Assembly (NCBI RefSeq): GCF_000294775.2
Contig: NZ_CP015506.1
Coordinates: forward strand, 409,501 to 473,500
Length of the DNA stretch: 64,000 nt
Origin: Cytobacillus oceanisediminis 2691
Lineage (GTDB): Bacteria; Bacillota; Bacilli; Bacillales; Cytobacillaceae
Direction of reading: 5' to 3'
In this document: piece by piece, positions 34,417 to 42,931 of the stretch
Layout: each line of letters starts with the position of its first letter
Position numbering within the stretch: the stretch's first letter is position 1
Translations under genes and position numbers: made by a program
The notes under the pieces: model-generated
The model's database searches: none
What the model saw: only the letters and a program-made list of their open reading frames with translations
What the model was told of the DNA's origin: nothing

Positions 34417-34447
34417 GAGGACCTCGTTTTATATCCTCATGCTTTTT
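34411..34447 (+). terminator. terminator-like hairpin in the tenA leader
   Basis: AGCAGTGAGGA pairs with TCCTCATGCT, followed by TTTTT. Its 5' arm overlaps the last strand of the TPP aptamer, as expected for an expression platform. Confidence 0.65.
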
Positions 34448-34486
34448 CCCCGGCAGCTTCTGTAATTAATAAGGAGGCTATTTTTT

Positions 34487-35176
34487 ATGACTTTTTCAGA
34501 GATTCTGCGCAAGGAAAATGAAGATTTGTTTCAGCTGATATTTGAGCACCCATTTGTCCAGGGGATCGGGAGAGGGGACGTGCCGAAAGAGGCACTGGCC
34601 CATTACATTAAAGCGGACTTTGAGTATCTGAATGCGTTCATGCATATTTATGGGATTGCCATTTCAAAGTCAGCAGAGCGTAAGGATATTGCATATTTTA
34701 ATCAGCAAATAGAATTTGTATTGAACAGCGAAGTACATCCCCACCATAATTTTTGCCAGCAGATTGGCGTGGATTACGAAGCATTGCAGGGCTATCCGCT
34801 CCCTCCAACAGCTGATCATTATGTTAAGCATATGATGTATCATGCCCACACAGGCGGCATGGGTGAAATCCTTGCTGCATTATTGCCTTGTCCATGGACT
34901 TATTGGGAGATTGGGCTTGAACTCATGAAGCAATATGAGCCAGATGAGAACCATCCGTTTTATCCATGGATCTCTTTTTACGCAAATTTAAGGGTCGAAG
35001 CTGTGACCATGAATATGAGAAACCGTTTGGATGAGCTTGCTGATGCGGCATCACCGGAAGAAAGGCAGCGAATGAAGGATGCTTTCCGAAAAAGCTGCCA
35101 GCTGGAGCTTGGCTTCTGGGAGATGGCTTACACCTGCGAAGAGTGGCCGGCAGGCAATCCTGCAGCAGTAAGATAA
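34487..35176 (+). CDS. tenA: TenA, aminopyrimidine aminohydrolase (thiaminase II), 229 aa
   Basis: TenA salvages the pyrimidine half of degraded thiamine. Features: FVQGIGRGDVPKEALAHYIKADFEYL, with the substrate Asp in DFEY, and the active-site Cys135 in ALLPCPWTYWEIG. All-helical, length standard. Together with thiW it gives salvage of both thiamine moieties; each gene has its own TPP riboswitch. Strong AAGGAGG upstream of the ATG. Confidence 0.95.
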   Translation: MTFSEILRKENEDLFQLIFEHPFVQGIGRGDVPKEALAHYIKADFEYLNAFMHIYGIAISKSAERKDIAYFNQQIEFVLNSEVHPHHNFCQQIGVDYEALQGYPLPPTADHYVKHMMYHAHTGGMGEILAALLPCPWTYWEIGLELMKQYEPDENHPFYPWISFYANLRVEAVTMNMRNRLDELADAASPEERQRMKDAFRKSCQLELGFWEMAYTCEEWPAGNPAAVR

Positions 35177-35497
35177 GAAAAGCGCAAGCGCCTCGCTCAA
35201 AAAGGAACGCAGGCTAAGAGCGCAACGTCCTCCCAAAAGCTACCGCTTTCGGTCGTGCGATGTATCGCTGCCGTAGCTTTCCTTGTCCTGTGGCAACGTC
35301 TGCATGACCCACATCCTCCCATAATCTGCCGCTTTTGGTCGTGCGATGATTATGCTGACGAAGCCTTCCTTGTCCTGCGGGCCTCAGGGATAAGACGGTT
35401 CCTTATGGCCCCGGGTTCCTAGGAGCCGGAGCTAGACAAGCTTGTGACCTCAAGGGGGGAGGCTGCTTGCGCTAGACAGTTATCGAAGTTCAAAATT
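35177..35497 (-). repeat. dispersed modular repeat, long inverted copy (R5)
   Basis: Runs (in reverse) from AGAAAAGCGCAAGCGCCTCG to GCGCTAGACAGTTATCGAAG. The interior has two near-duplicate 90-bp parts built around GGTCGTGCGATG and the shared module CAACGTCTGCATGACCC, also present in the copy at 47290-47604. It starts at the base after the tenA stop. Confidence 0.75.
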
Positions 35498-35520
35498 TTA
35501 TACTTTCGTATTTAATAAGA

Positions 35521-35561
35521 AAAACGCCTGCATCTGCTTTATGGCAGTGCAGGCGTTTTTT
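35521..35561. terminator. bidirectional terminator overlapping a stop codon
   Basis: AAAACGCCTGCATCTGC pairs with GCAGTGCAGGCGTTTTTT-type arm. The stop codon of the leftward DUF1287 gene (35539-35541) lies in the loop, so its last codons form the 5' arm. Confidence 0.85.
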
Positions 35562-36246
35562 CAAAATCCCATCTGTAATGAGCGGTAATAGGAGTCTTAA
35601 AAGAAGAGAGTTTTACTTCTGCTGCAAATGGTGTGGAGTTATGTATGACATATGGAATGCCATCTTTCGTCCGTTTGTCAGATATGATGGCAACATGGTC
35701 GAATTTAGGAGAAAGGAAAACCACAATGTCACCCGGCTGCCATTGCTGAAGGTTCTTAATATCTCCTGGAATCAGTTCTGTTGTTAATGACTTTGCGAAG
35801 CGGCTAAAAAAGACATTCTGGTTTGGCACCCTCCTGAAATCAATGTTTGGATCCGGATTGCCCTTCACTCTTGAATACAAGTCCGTATTCTCGGCGATAT
35901 CCTGATCAATAAGATCCTTTATAGTTACATCCGCCCCCTGGAAACCCCTCCAAACCACATCTGTACAGACACCTTCACCATCGGGCGGATATCCTCCCGC
36001 ATAGTAGGCACTTTTATATGGCGTGCGCTGTTCCACTTCTTTTCTGGCTGTCAGGACCATATCAAGCGGATCGGCAATGCCGTTTTGATTAGAATCGGCC
36101 TTTGAATAAGCAGCAGGCACTTCCATTTTCTTAGCCAAAGGATTTTCAAAATGAATGCCGATGGAATCCAGAATGATTCCGCTTCGGAAAAAAAGAATGA
36201 ATAATAACAGTACTGCGATAATGGAAGCAAACACTTTTTTTATCAT
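35539..36246 (-). CDS. DUF1287-family extracytoplasmic protein, 235 aa
   Basis: An N-terminal membrane anchor (residues 5-25, VFASIIAVLLLFILFF) precedes a DUF1287 domain: TARKEVEQRTPYKSAYYAGGYPPDGEGVCTDVVWR contains the Cys, and the His (FDHVAIISD) and later residues complete a probable NlpC/P60-like papain fold. Related proteins are thought to act on the cell wall. RBS GAGGAG upstream of the ATG. Its stop codon is in the loop of its terminator. Confidence 0.8.
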   Translation of the reverse strand: MIKKVFASIIAVLLLFILFFRSGIILDSIGIHFENPLAKKMEVPAAYSKADSNQNGIADPLDMVLTARKEVEQRTPYKSAYYAGGYPPDGEGVCTDVVWRGFQGADVTIKDLIDQDIAENTDLYSRVKGNPDPNIDFRRVPNQNVFFSRFAKSLTTELIPGDIKNLQQWQPGDIVVFLSPKFDHVAIISDKRTKDGIPYVIHNSTPFAAEVKLSSFKTPITAHYRWDFEKTPALP

Positions 36247-36350
36247 AAAAGTCTCCTCATGTATTTTAATGATTAGACGGCATTATTTTCCAATAAGTTA
36301 CATAGAGGTATGATAAGATTGCTATAAGAATACATAAGAGAGGGGATATC

Positions 36351-37184
36351 ATGGCTCATCATATAGGGATATCGGGAAGCGTCATTTTGTCAGACAGCAA
36401 GCTGTTTCCTGAACTTTTTAAACGTCATTTGCCGCATATTGAGATAGGCGAATTTCAAGATGAAGAATCCTTCCGCTGTTTTATTGAAATGCTGGGTAAA
36501 ACAAACAAAAGCTTTGGTCTACATTCGCCTCTTTTCCGGGGACAAAGCAAATACGATCTGCTGGAAAAGATCCGTATAAATCCGAAGGAAGCCTGGATCC
36601 AGTTTGAGACGGAAGTGGAAAGAATGTCCCGGCTTGGAGCTGAATACATATTGGTGCACTTTCCTTACTTTAAAAAGGAAACCAATGGGAATCCAGCAGA
36701 GATCATTGAGGAGGGACTCAAGAAACTCAGTTCTCTTCAGAGTAAGTATGGGATTCTGATTGTGTGTGAACCTAAATTGGGATTCCAGCAATCGCCAGCA
36801 GGGATTCATTATCTTGACCGCTTTCCTGTAGAGACATGGAAGAAATACGGACTCAGCCTCTGTGTCGATATTGGGGATTATATATTGGCCGCAGGCGAGA
36901 AGGCCATAAATTATATAGAAAAATGGTCCGAGTTTGTAAGAGTGGTCCATTTACATAATGTTGAATATCAGGGTGATAAATATATTTGGGTGCCTGTGCA
37001 TCCATCTCATGAGAATGATGGCAATCATCATAAAATTAAGAAGCTGATGGATTTTTTAGCTAAAGAATGCAAGGATGTATTTTTTGTCATGGAATACACT
37101 CCACACACGAACCCTCCGGAAAAAATGGTAGAAGAAGGGATCGGATGGGCAATAGAGGTGATTGAGGAAGGGTCTGTTAGTTAA
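36351..37184 (+). CDS. xylose-isomerase-like TIM-barrel protein, 277 aa
   Basis: Strand/helix alternation and the motifs FGLHSPLFRG, YILVHFPYF, ILIVCEPKLG, LSLCVDIGDYI, VRVVHLHNV and FVMEYTPHT place it in the sugar phosphate isomerase/epimerase / AP endonuclease 2 superfamily, with His, Glu and Asp at strand ends able to bind a metal. The substrate is unknown; there are no sugar genes nearby. GAGAGGGG precedes the ATG. Confidence 0.8.
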   Translation: MAHHIGISGSVILSDSKLFPELFKRHLPHIEIGEFQDEESFRCFIEMLGKTNKSFGLHSPLFRGQSKYDLLEKIRINPKEAWIQFETEVERMSRLGAEYILVHFPYFKKETNGNPAEIIEEGLKKLSSLQSKYGILIVCEPKLGFQQSPAGIHYLDRFPVETWKKYGLSLCVDIGDYILAAGEKAINYIEKWSEFVRVVHLHNVEYQGDKYIWVPVHPSHENDGNHHKIKKLMDFLAKECKDVFFVMEYTPHTNPPEKMVEEGIGWAIEVIEEGSVS

Positions 37185-37264
37185 GGAAGCAGGCCGCCTG
37201 GCATTAATTTTGTGCACGTTGAAAATAAAAGGTTAATGATACCTTGTATGTATGCTTAGTTATA

Positions 37265-37280
37265 TGTGAAATTAATCACA
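37265..37280. promoter_or_regulatory. TGTGA-N6-TCACA site
   Basis: TGTGAAATTAATCACA fits the Fnr/CRP-type consensus. It lies only 28 nt before the ATG at 37309, next to the Shine-Dalgarno, so if used it would overlap or follow the transcription start. Confidence 0.35.
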
Positions 37281-37308
37281 ACAGAGAGAGGAGGTTCATT
37301 TATTTCTT

Positions 37309-38124
37309 ATGCTGGGATTTAAAATAAAAACGGCCCTGCAGGCTTCCATTCTTTTTACATTTGGTTTTTGGCTTCTCTTTTTCTTGTCTGAAGGGGAACT
37401 GTTTTCTTTCTTCCTGATTATGATTTTTTTTTACTGCTTTTTCGGAAATGTGATATACGGTGTTCCAGTGTCGCTGCTTTCTGAGGTTTTTACTAAGAAT
37501 CTAGCAATATGGCGGTTTCCCGCGGCGGCATTTATACATACCATTTTGGCTGCTGTCACTTATTTTATTATGGAAGGGTTTGCTTTTTACATATTAATTG
37601 CTTCGGTGCTTTTCTTTTTAGTGGACGAGTGGCGGAAATGGGACCGCGAGATGCCAGGGGGATGGAGGATTGCCTTGAATGCAGCTGGTCTTCTCATCGC
37701 CTGCCTGCTGCCGATGGGGGGCTTTTGGATGCTTCAGCAGGCAGATCTGGAAGAAAAAACTCATGATCTTTATCTGATTCCAAAAGGGTATGCTGGTCAG
37801 GTGAGAATTGTTCATGAAATAGAGAATGCCCCTGTGCCTGTGACAGAAGGGAAGTACGATGTATTTCGGGTGAATGATAGAGGATATGCCATTACCTCTT
37901 TACCGCAAAGTGAAGGATATATTGACGATTTGTACTATTATGTGGATGAAAAGGGGAAGCGTGAAGCGATATCAGAAAGCTGTATTTCATATGGCGGATC
38001 AGGCGGTGTACAGGGAGATGGTTATGAATATTCGTATACCTATTTTTCGGTTGGCTGTGATGAGAACATGGATGATCAAGGAACTAGCCCTGGGATTGAG
38101 GATATTCTTTATGAAGAGGTTTGA
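37309..38124 (+). CDS. membrane protein with DUF6843-like C-terminal domain, 271 aa
   Basis: Five hydrophobic segments fill residues 1-150; the C-terminal ~115 residues are hydrophilic and begin YLIPKGYAGQVRIVHE, resembling DUF6843, probably on the outer face. Two Cys (ESCISYGG; SVGCDEN) may form a disulphide. The GGAGG is 14 nt from the ATG, which is unusually far. Function unknown. A TCAAACGTTTGA palindrome starts 3 nt after the stop codon. Confidence 0.7.
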   Translation: MLGFKIKTALQASILFTFGFWLLFFLSEGELFSFFLIMIFFYCFFGNVIYGVPVSLLSEVFTKNLAIWRFPAAAFIHTILAAVTYFIMEGFAFYILIASVLFFLVDEWRKWDREMPGGWRIALNAAGLLIACLLPMGGFWMLQQADLEEKTHDLYLIPKGYAGQVRIVHEIENAPVPVTEGKYDVFRVNDRGYAITSLPQSEGYIDDLYYYVDEKGKREAISESCISYGGSGGVQGDGYEYSYTYFSVGCDENMDDQGTSPGIEDILYEEV

Positions 38125-38126
38125 TT

Positions 38127-38142
38127 AATCAAACGTTTGATT
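38127..38142. repeat. TCAAACGTTTGA palindrome, copy 3
   Basis: AATCAAACGTTTGATT, perfect 16-bp palindrome, 3 nt after the stop codon of the DUF6843-like gene and 8 nt before the terminator. Confidence 0.88.
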
Positions 38143-38150
38143 GAAATGGA

Positions 38151-38176
38151 AAACAGCCTGGAGATTCCAGGCTGTT
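38151..38176. terminator. terminator between convergent genes
   Basis: AACAGCCTGG pairs with CCAGGCTGTT around a short loop; T-run weak on the plus strand. Confidence 0.7.
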
Positions 38177-38222
38177 AATTATTTATCGCAGTCTTACTTC
38201 CAGAGCCCAGCTGAGCGAAGTT

Positions 38223-39368
38223 TCACTTTAAAGTGGGGATAGCTCTTATGGAATGTACAGTTTCAGGCGTTTTTCTGCCGGTGCTTTTAATTGACATGAA
38301 CATGGCATAGTCCAATGGGCAATTGACTTTTGCCAGATAAGAATCAATGTGTTTTCTTAGACTAAGTATAGCTTCTTCATTATTAAGCTGTTCAGCAATG
38401 TGCTTGTCATTAATGACAAGCACCAGATTTTTCTCAAGCAAATAGTCCAAATTGATTTCCTCTTGTCCGGGGAGTGAGGTATGGACCAGAATCGGAAGTT
38501 TCTTTTGCAGTGCTTCACTAATTGTAACTCCGCCTGGTTTGGTCAAAATAGCATCGGCTTTATTATATAGCTGGTTCATTTCAAAAGGGTCTTCAATATA
38601 TCCAATGGGCTCGATCTGCTTTGAATCGAGTGCTTGGAGTGAGCTATATAATTCGTCATTATTTCCGCAAAGGATCAGAAATCGAATATGAGGAACCTTC
38701 TGCATAGCGTCTATAAAATCACAGTTTACTAAGCCGCTGTTTCCTCCTGCAACCAGAATATGGCGTATCCGGTTATCTTTCTTTAATGGAACCTGGAGGT
38801 GATACGCAGAATGAACCGGTATGCCTGTTACAAAAATTTGCTCATCAGGAATATTGTGCTTTTTAATAAGCTTTTCCTTCGCCTCGGGATGAGGTACGAA
38901 ATGAAAATCAATTCCCCGTTTTCCCCATATATCATTAATAAAAAAATCCGTGTAAACATTCACCGCCGTGACGTTCCGGTATCGTCCCTTTTGCTTTAGT
39001 GAACTGATGATTCCAGATGGAAAAGAATGAGTGCAAAATATTAAATCCGGATTTTCTTCATCAAGGAACTTCTGCATTTTTCGTTCAAAATAATAGGATA
39101 AAACCTGTAAATCAGGCTGCAATTTAAAAGGGTGCTGCTTATACATAATGGTGTAATATAATGCCCTGTAAAGGAAAGGGGCACCCAGGAAACCTTTTAA
39201 ATATATCCCTGATACCAGCTTCTCAAGCTTATCACTGCAATAGGAAAGAAAGTCGACTATTTTGATTTCAGCATCAGGATATTGGCTTTGAATATTATCC
39301 TGAATTGTTTTGGCAACTTTTGAATGTCCCGTGGGGAATTGAAATAATGGGAGCAGCAGAACTTTCAT
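38223..39368 (-). CDS. GT28/MGDG-synthase-like glycosyltransferase, 381 aa
   Basis: A GT-B glycosyltransferase. The N-terminal half starts KVLLLPLFQFPTGHSKVAKTI and has CTHSFPSGIISSLKQKG; the C-terminal nucleotide-sugar site is ILVAGGNSGLVN ... GYIEDPFEMNQLYNKADAILTKPGGVTISEAL. This is the layout of monogalactosyl-diacylglycerol synthases and UgtP-type diacylglycerol glucosyltransferases. The start is the ATG at 39366-39368 with AAAGGAGG six bases upstream. Third gene of an operon with a polysaccharide deacetylase and a DedA protein, suggesting an envelope glycan or glycolipid path. Confidence 0.85.
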   Translation of the reverse strand: MKVLLLPLFQFPTGHSKVAKTIQDNIQSQYPDAEIKIVDFLSYCSDKLEKLVSGIYLKGFLGAPFLYRALYYTIMYKQHPFKLQPDLQVLSYYFERKMQKFLDEENPDLIFCTHSFPSGIISSLKQKGRYRNVTAVNVYTDFFINDIWGKRGIDFHFVPHPEAKEKLIKKHNIPDEQIFVTGIPVHSAYHLQVPLKKDNRIRHILVAGGNSGLVNCDFIDAMQKVPHIRFLILCGNNDELYSSLQALDSKQIEPIGYIEDPFEMNQLYNKADAILTKPGGVTISEALQKKLPILVHTSLPGQEEINLDYLLEKNLVLVINDKHIAEQLNNEEAILSLRKHIDSYLAKVNCPLDYAMFMSIKSTGRKTPETVHSIRAIPTLK

Positions 39369-39384
39369 AATACCCTCCTTTCTG

Positions 39385-39972
39385 TCACTTGGATTTATTT
39401 TTTTCATACTTAAAGAGCATGTAGATTGCGAATATAACTAATAATAAACCCCCGAGATATGGAACATATTCAGGATTTATATCAAATAGGCTTCCTGCAA
39501 AGTATCCCGCGGCAATTATAGGGAGCACCCAGCTAAGGGAGCCTGCAGCAGAATATAGAAGGTACTGATGAAAAGGAACTTTTGAAATGCCGGCAAAGTA
39601 AGGGCTTATCTGACGTATTCCAGGCATATAAAAACCAGCAAAGATCATGAATCGATGATTCTCCATGTACTTTTTCTGGGCGGTATTCCATCTCTGTTCC
39701 GTGATCCCAATATATCTGCCATATTTTTTGAGAAAGGGCGTACCTGCTTTTTTACCGATCCAATACGCTGAAAGCATCCCAAGCAGCACACCTGCTTCTG
39801 CACAGACAGCGGATTCGGCAAAGCTTAGTTGATGATTTCCAATTAACACGCCAATCAGGAATAATAGCGATTCTTCCGGAGCAGGAATGCCGACAATCCC
39901 GAAAAATAAAAATAAAAAGATAATCCAATACCCGTAGGACGAAATAAATTCAATAATTGTTTCAGTACTCAT
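39385..39972 (-). CDS. DedA-family membrane protein, 195 aa
   Basis: DedA/VTT signature: FLFFGIVGIPAPEESLLFLIG (membrane-embedded E and P), GVLLGMLSAYWIGKKAG, and FYMPGIRQISPYFAGISKVPFHQYLLYSAAGSLSW with the conserved Arg. DedA proteins flip phospholipids such as phosphatidylethanolamine or undecaprenyl phosphate. Its ATG overlaps the stop of the deacetylase gene by 4 nt (ATGA), so the two are translationally coupled. Confidence 0.9.
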   Translation of the reverse strand: MSTETIIEFISSYGYWIIFLFLFFGIVGIPAPEESLLFLIGVLIGNHQLSFAESAVCAEAGVLLGMLSAYWIGKKAGTPFLKKYGRYIGITEQRWNTAQKKYMENHRFMIFAGFYMPGIRQISPYFAGISKVPFHQYLLYSAAGSLSWVLPIIAAGYFAGSLFDINPEYVPYLGGLLLVIFAIYMLFKYEKNKSK

Positions 39973-40676
39973 GTGCGATGCCCCTGATATCCTTCTTTTA
40001 AAGAAACAAAATGGATCCCTTTTAGTGCTGACTGCTGCAAATACTGGTCCAGATGGCCGATCATATATTCAGGTGCATTGGAGTCTGCGCCAAGAGTTTC
40101 ACCGCTGTCGTGGAGAAGAAAAATCCGGCCAGGCACGGTTTCTTTTGCCAGCGACTTTGAAAGGGTGTTCCTGATATGCTGGATCTTCCAATCCTTAAAA
40201 ATGCCCGACCACATAATAATCTTATACTTTCTTGCCATCCAGAGGGTAAATAAATTGAAGTGTCCCCATGGCGGACGATAAAAATAGACTTCTTCATTAA
40301 TCGTTTCTTCAATAACTTGTTTTGTTTGCTCCAGCTGTTTTTTTAAAGATCCCGGTGAAAGGATCCAGCTTGAGACATGCCTATAATGATGGATGCCAAT
40401 TGTATGACCATCCGCCTGCATTCTTTTAAGCAGCAGCGGATGCTTGGCTGCTTTTTCCCCGACAACAAAAAAGGCTGCCTTTGCTTCATGCTTTTTTAAG
40501 ACATCCAGAAGCCTCGCTGTATATTGTGGATCCGGGCCATCATCAAAGGTTAAAGCAATGGAATTGGGTTCGGTTATTTCTTTTACAATTCCCCAATTCA
40601 GCGATCGTATGAGTACAGTGGGCAGAACTGCGTAACTAATAAATATAATCAGTGCGGCGGTAAAAAAATAAATCAT
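39969..40676 (-). CDS. polysaccharide deacetylase (NodB domain), 235 aa
   Basis: A single N-terminal helix (residues 2-25) anchors the protein. The NodB domain follows: motif 1 LTFDDGPDP (43-50), motif 2 HTIGIHHYRH (91-100, metal-binding histidines), motif 3 FYRPPWGHFN, and a late LHDSGE. It removes acetyl groups from a cell-surface or lipid-linked glycan. First gene of the deacetylase-DedA-glycosyltransferase operon. GGAAAGGATC precedes the ATG. Confidence 0.9.
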   Translation of the reverse strand: MIYFFTAALIIFISYAVLPTVLIRSLNWGIVKEITEPNSIALTFDDGPDPQYTARLLDVLKKHEAKAAFFVVGEKAAKHPLLLKRMQADGHTIGIHHYRHVSSWILSPGSLKKQLEQTKQVIEETINEEVYFYRPPWGHFNLFTLWMARKYKIIMWSGIFKDWKIQHIRNTLSKSLAKETVPGRIFLLHDSGETLGADSNAPEYMIGHLDQYLQQSALKGIHFVSLKEGYQGHRT

Positions 40677-40885
40677 GCAAACTAGATCCTTTCCGGCGGT
40701 GTATCACTTATTTTCATTCCCCTTTTATAGTGAGGGTAACCTTAATGTTCATAGTGAATGTAATGAAAATAGAATTTAGATTCATTATTCCAGTCATCTC
40801 AAAAGGGTGGGATGGTTTTATCATATAAAAAATCTGAAGGAAGTCAATGGAGAGGATGGATATTAAAGAGGAAAGCGATGTCCAA

Positions 40886-40907
40886 TTCAATCAAACGTTT
40901 GATTGAA
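40886..40907. repeat. TCAAACGTTTGA palindrome, copy 4
   Basis: TCAATCAAACGTTTGATTGA plus one more matching base on each side: a perfect 22-bp palindrome. It abuts the inverted repeat behind the manganese catalase gene. Confidence 0.9.
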
Positions 40908-40948
40908 CTAACAAAACAAGCTGATGCTTCAGCCTGTTTTGTTAGTTC
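40905..40948 (-). terminator. long hairpin behind the catalase gene
   Basis: AACTAACAAAACAAGCTGA pairs with TCAGCCTGTTTTGTTAGTT (about 19 bp, one mismatch) around a tiny loop, 6 nt after the catalase stop. There is no long T-run, so it may be an RNA-stability element as much as a terminator. Confidence 0.65.
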
Positions 40949-40953
40949 TATTA

Positions 40954-41775
40954 TTAATCCATCGGTAATGTGTTATGAAGGTTTGGAGGTGCAGGCTTGA
41001 GCATAGGCTTGTCCCCTTCAGGCTTTGGATTGCCTACATATTTGTATTCTCCCTGGCCATCCAGAGCAGGGCCCTGTGCCCATCTGCCTGTGCTGCTTTC
41101 TTCGCCTGCTGATAGGTTGTAGAGAGTGTAAGAGATATCTGTGCGTTCTTTCTCACGAGGGAAGGTGCTAGGGACGAGCAGGCCTTCTTTTTCTTCAAGC
41201 TCCGCAATCGCAGCAGCCCATTGGTTTTGGTGGTAGGCATCTCTGGCAATCAGAACTGAAAGCAGCTCTTTAATGCCCTTATCATCAGTCATTTCATAGA
41301 GACGTGCAGCCTGCAGCCGGCCCTGTGACTCTGCATTCAAGTTTGAACGAAAGTCTGCTAATAGGTTTCCGCTGGCTGTAATATAGGTACCCATCCAAGG
41401 GTTCCCTACACTGTCAGTCGGACGTGCACCAAGTCCGGAGACAATGGCATGCTGCGGATTCATTCCGCCCATAATCGCTCCAACCACTGGGTCCTTTGCT
41501 GCTTCTTGCTGCTGATTAACAGGGGCGTCGTCCATTAGTCTGGCAACCATTGTTGCGAGCATTTCCACATGTCCAATTTCTTCAGTCCCAATATCCAGCA
41601 GAAGGTCGCGATATTTTTCATTCCCACGAGTTGCCCAACCCTGAAACATGTACTGCATGGCAACCGTCATTTCACCATATTGGCCGCCAATCAATTCCTG
41701 AAGCTTTTTGGCAAAAACGGGATCCGGACGTTCCGGCTTAGCTTCAAATTGCAATTCTTTTACATGAAAAAACAT
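40954..41775 (-). CDS. manganese catalase, 273 aa
   Basis: A four-helix dimanganese catalase that destroys hydrogen peroxide without haem. Metal-binding Glu and His residues lie in GGQYGEMTVAMQYMFQGW, DIGTEEIGHVEMLATMV, LNAESQGRLQAARLYEM and VLIARDAYHQNQWAAAI. The Pro/Gly-rich tail is typical of the family (YdbD, CotJC). RBS AGGAGGAAT precedes the ATG. A weak SigB-like match (GTTTCT-N14-GGGCAA on the minus strand, 41822-41847) lies upstream; general-stress control is known for B. subtilis ydbD but is not proven here. Confidence 0.93.
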   Translation of the reverse strand: MFFHVKELQFEAKPERPDPVFAKKLQELIGGQYGEMTVAMQYMFQGWATRGNEKYRDLLLDIGTEEIGHVEMLATMVARLMDDAPVNQQQEAAKDPVVGAIMGGMNPQHAIVSGLGARPTDSVGNPWMGTYITASGNLLADFRSNLNAESQGRLQAARLYEMTDDKGIKELLSVLIARDAYHQNQWAAAIAELEEKEGLLVPSTFPREKERTDISYTLYNLSAGEESSTGRWAQGPALDGQGEYKYVGNPKPEGDKPMLKPAPPNLHNTLPMD

Positions 41776-41891
41776 CTAAATTCCTCCTATGCTATAGATT
41801 TCCAAATATACACTGTATCTATTGCCCTGAAAAAAGCAGGAAGAAACATGTTTTTAAGAAATTAATATATTAATATACATTTCAAAAAGAT

Positions 41892-41917
41892 AAAAAGACG
41901 TGCGAACACGTCTTTTT
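41892..41917 (-). terminator. terminator of the siderophore-uptake operon
   Basis: AAAAAGACGTG pairs with CACGTCTTTTT around GCGAA, 7 nt beyond the last permease stop. Confidence 0.88.
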
Positions 41918-41923
41918 AATCGG

Positions 41924-42931
41924 CTATTTTTTTAGCAGTAAATACATGAAATAAGGAGCACCGATCAGTGCAACCATAATGCCGGCTGGCAGGCCGTCAG
42001 GATCAACCAGGTTCCGGCCAAGCGTATCGGCGAATAAGAGAAGCCATCCTCCTAAAAGGATAGCAATCGGAATGAAAAGCTGATTCCGCGGTCCAACAAG
42101 CGCTTTAGCCATGTGCGGTGCAATTAAGCCGATAAAAGCAATTCCGCCGGTTACCGACACAGCTGAAGCGGCCAATGCAACGGCTGTAAGCAGAAGGACG
42201 ATCCGTTCTCTTTCAATGGATACCCCTATCCCGATGGCGACAGGCTCGCTTAAGCTTAATAGATTCAAGCGATTTGCTTTATATAAAGTAAATGGAATCA
42301 GCAGAAGAAGCCAGGGGAGGAGTGCCCAAATGAACGGCCAATCCGTTCCCCAGATATTCCCTGATAGCCATTTAGCTATAAAATCGACTTTCTCTCTTTC
42401 CGCTGAAGAAATCAGGACAATCATGACACCGGAAAGCGCCATGGAAAATCCGACCCCGACCAGCACCATCTTTACAGGCTGAAGCCCCTCGCTTTTTTTA
42501 TAGGAAAAAGCATAGATAAGGATTGCAGTAAGTAAAGCGCCGAAAAATGCGCATAAAGGCAGCATGTATATGAAAGTGCCAGCTTCAATCGGAAAGAACA
42601 GAAAGAAAACCGCTATAGCAACTCCGGCACCGGAGTTTATGCCAATGATGCCTGGATCTGCCAGGTCATTGCGTGTAATCCCTTGTAAAATGGCACCGGA
42701 TAATGCGAGTGCCATGCCGGCCAAGACAGTGATAAATACCCGCGGCAGCCGAATGGAAAATAACACAAATTCTTCTTTAAATGTGCCCTGTCCCATAATA
42801 GTCGGGAGCAATCGGTCATATGAAAGGGAGGCATAGCCTAATCCCATTCCAATCACAATGGTAACAATAATGAGTGCTGATAACACGGCCATTAAAATTC
42901 GCTGTTTTTTTACTAACTCTGGCTGAATCAT
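41924..42931 (-). CDS. iron-siderophore ABC transporter permease (FecCD family), 335 aa
   Basis: About nine to ten membrane helices with the FecCD signatures RLPRVFITVLAGMALALSGAILQGITRNDLADPGIIGINSGAG and, near the end, VTGGIAFIGLIAPHMAKALVGP (ATPase-coupling loop) and ADTLGRNLVDPDGLPAGIMVALIGAPYFMYLL. It pairs with the preceding permease, whose stop it overlaps by 4 nt. Last gene of the ATPase-lipoprotein-permease-permease operon. Confidence 0.92.
   Translation of the reverse strand: MIQPELVKKQRILMAVLSALIIVTIVIGMGLGYASLSYDRLLPTIMGQGTFKEEFVLFSIRLPRVFITVLAGMALALSGAILQGITRNDLADPGIIGINSGAGVAIAVFFLFFPIEAGTFIYMLPLCAFFGALLTAILIYAFSYKKSEGLQPVKMVLVGVGFSMALSGVMIVLISSAEREKVDFIAKWLSGNIWGTDWPFIWALLPWLLLLIPFTLYKANRLNLLSLSEPVAIGIGVSIERERIVLLLTAVALAASAVSVTGGIAFIGLIAPHMAKALVGPRNQLFIPIAILLGGWLLLFADTLGRNLVDPDGLPAGIMVALIGAPYFMYLLLKK

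Noticed and set aside
40812..41000. Rightward 62-codon frame with AAAAGGGTGGG upstream
   Set aside because: It crosses the palindrome and the catalase hairpin and ends inside the catalase gene on the other strand; no family resemblance.
41822..41847. SigB-like promoter (GTTTCT-N14-GGGCAA) before the manganese catalase
   Set aside because: Spacing is right and regulation would be plausible, but both hexamers deviate, so it was not listed as a feature.
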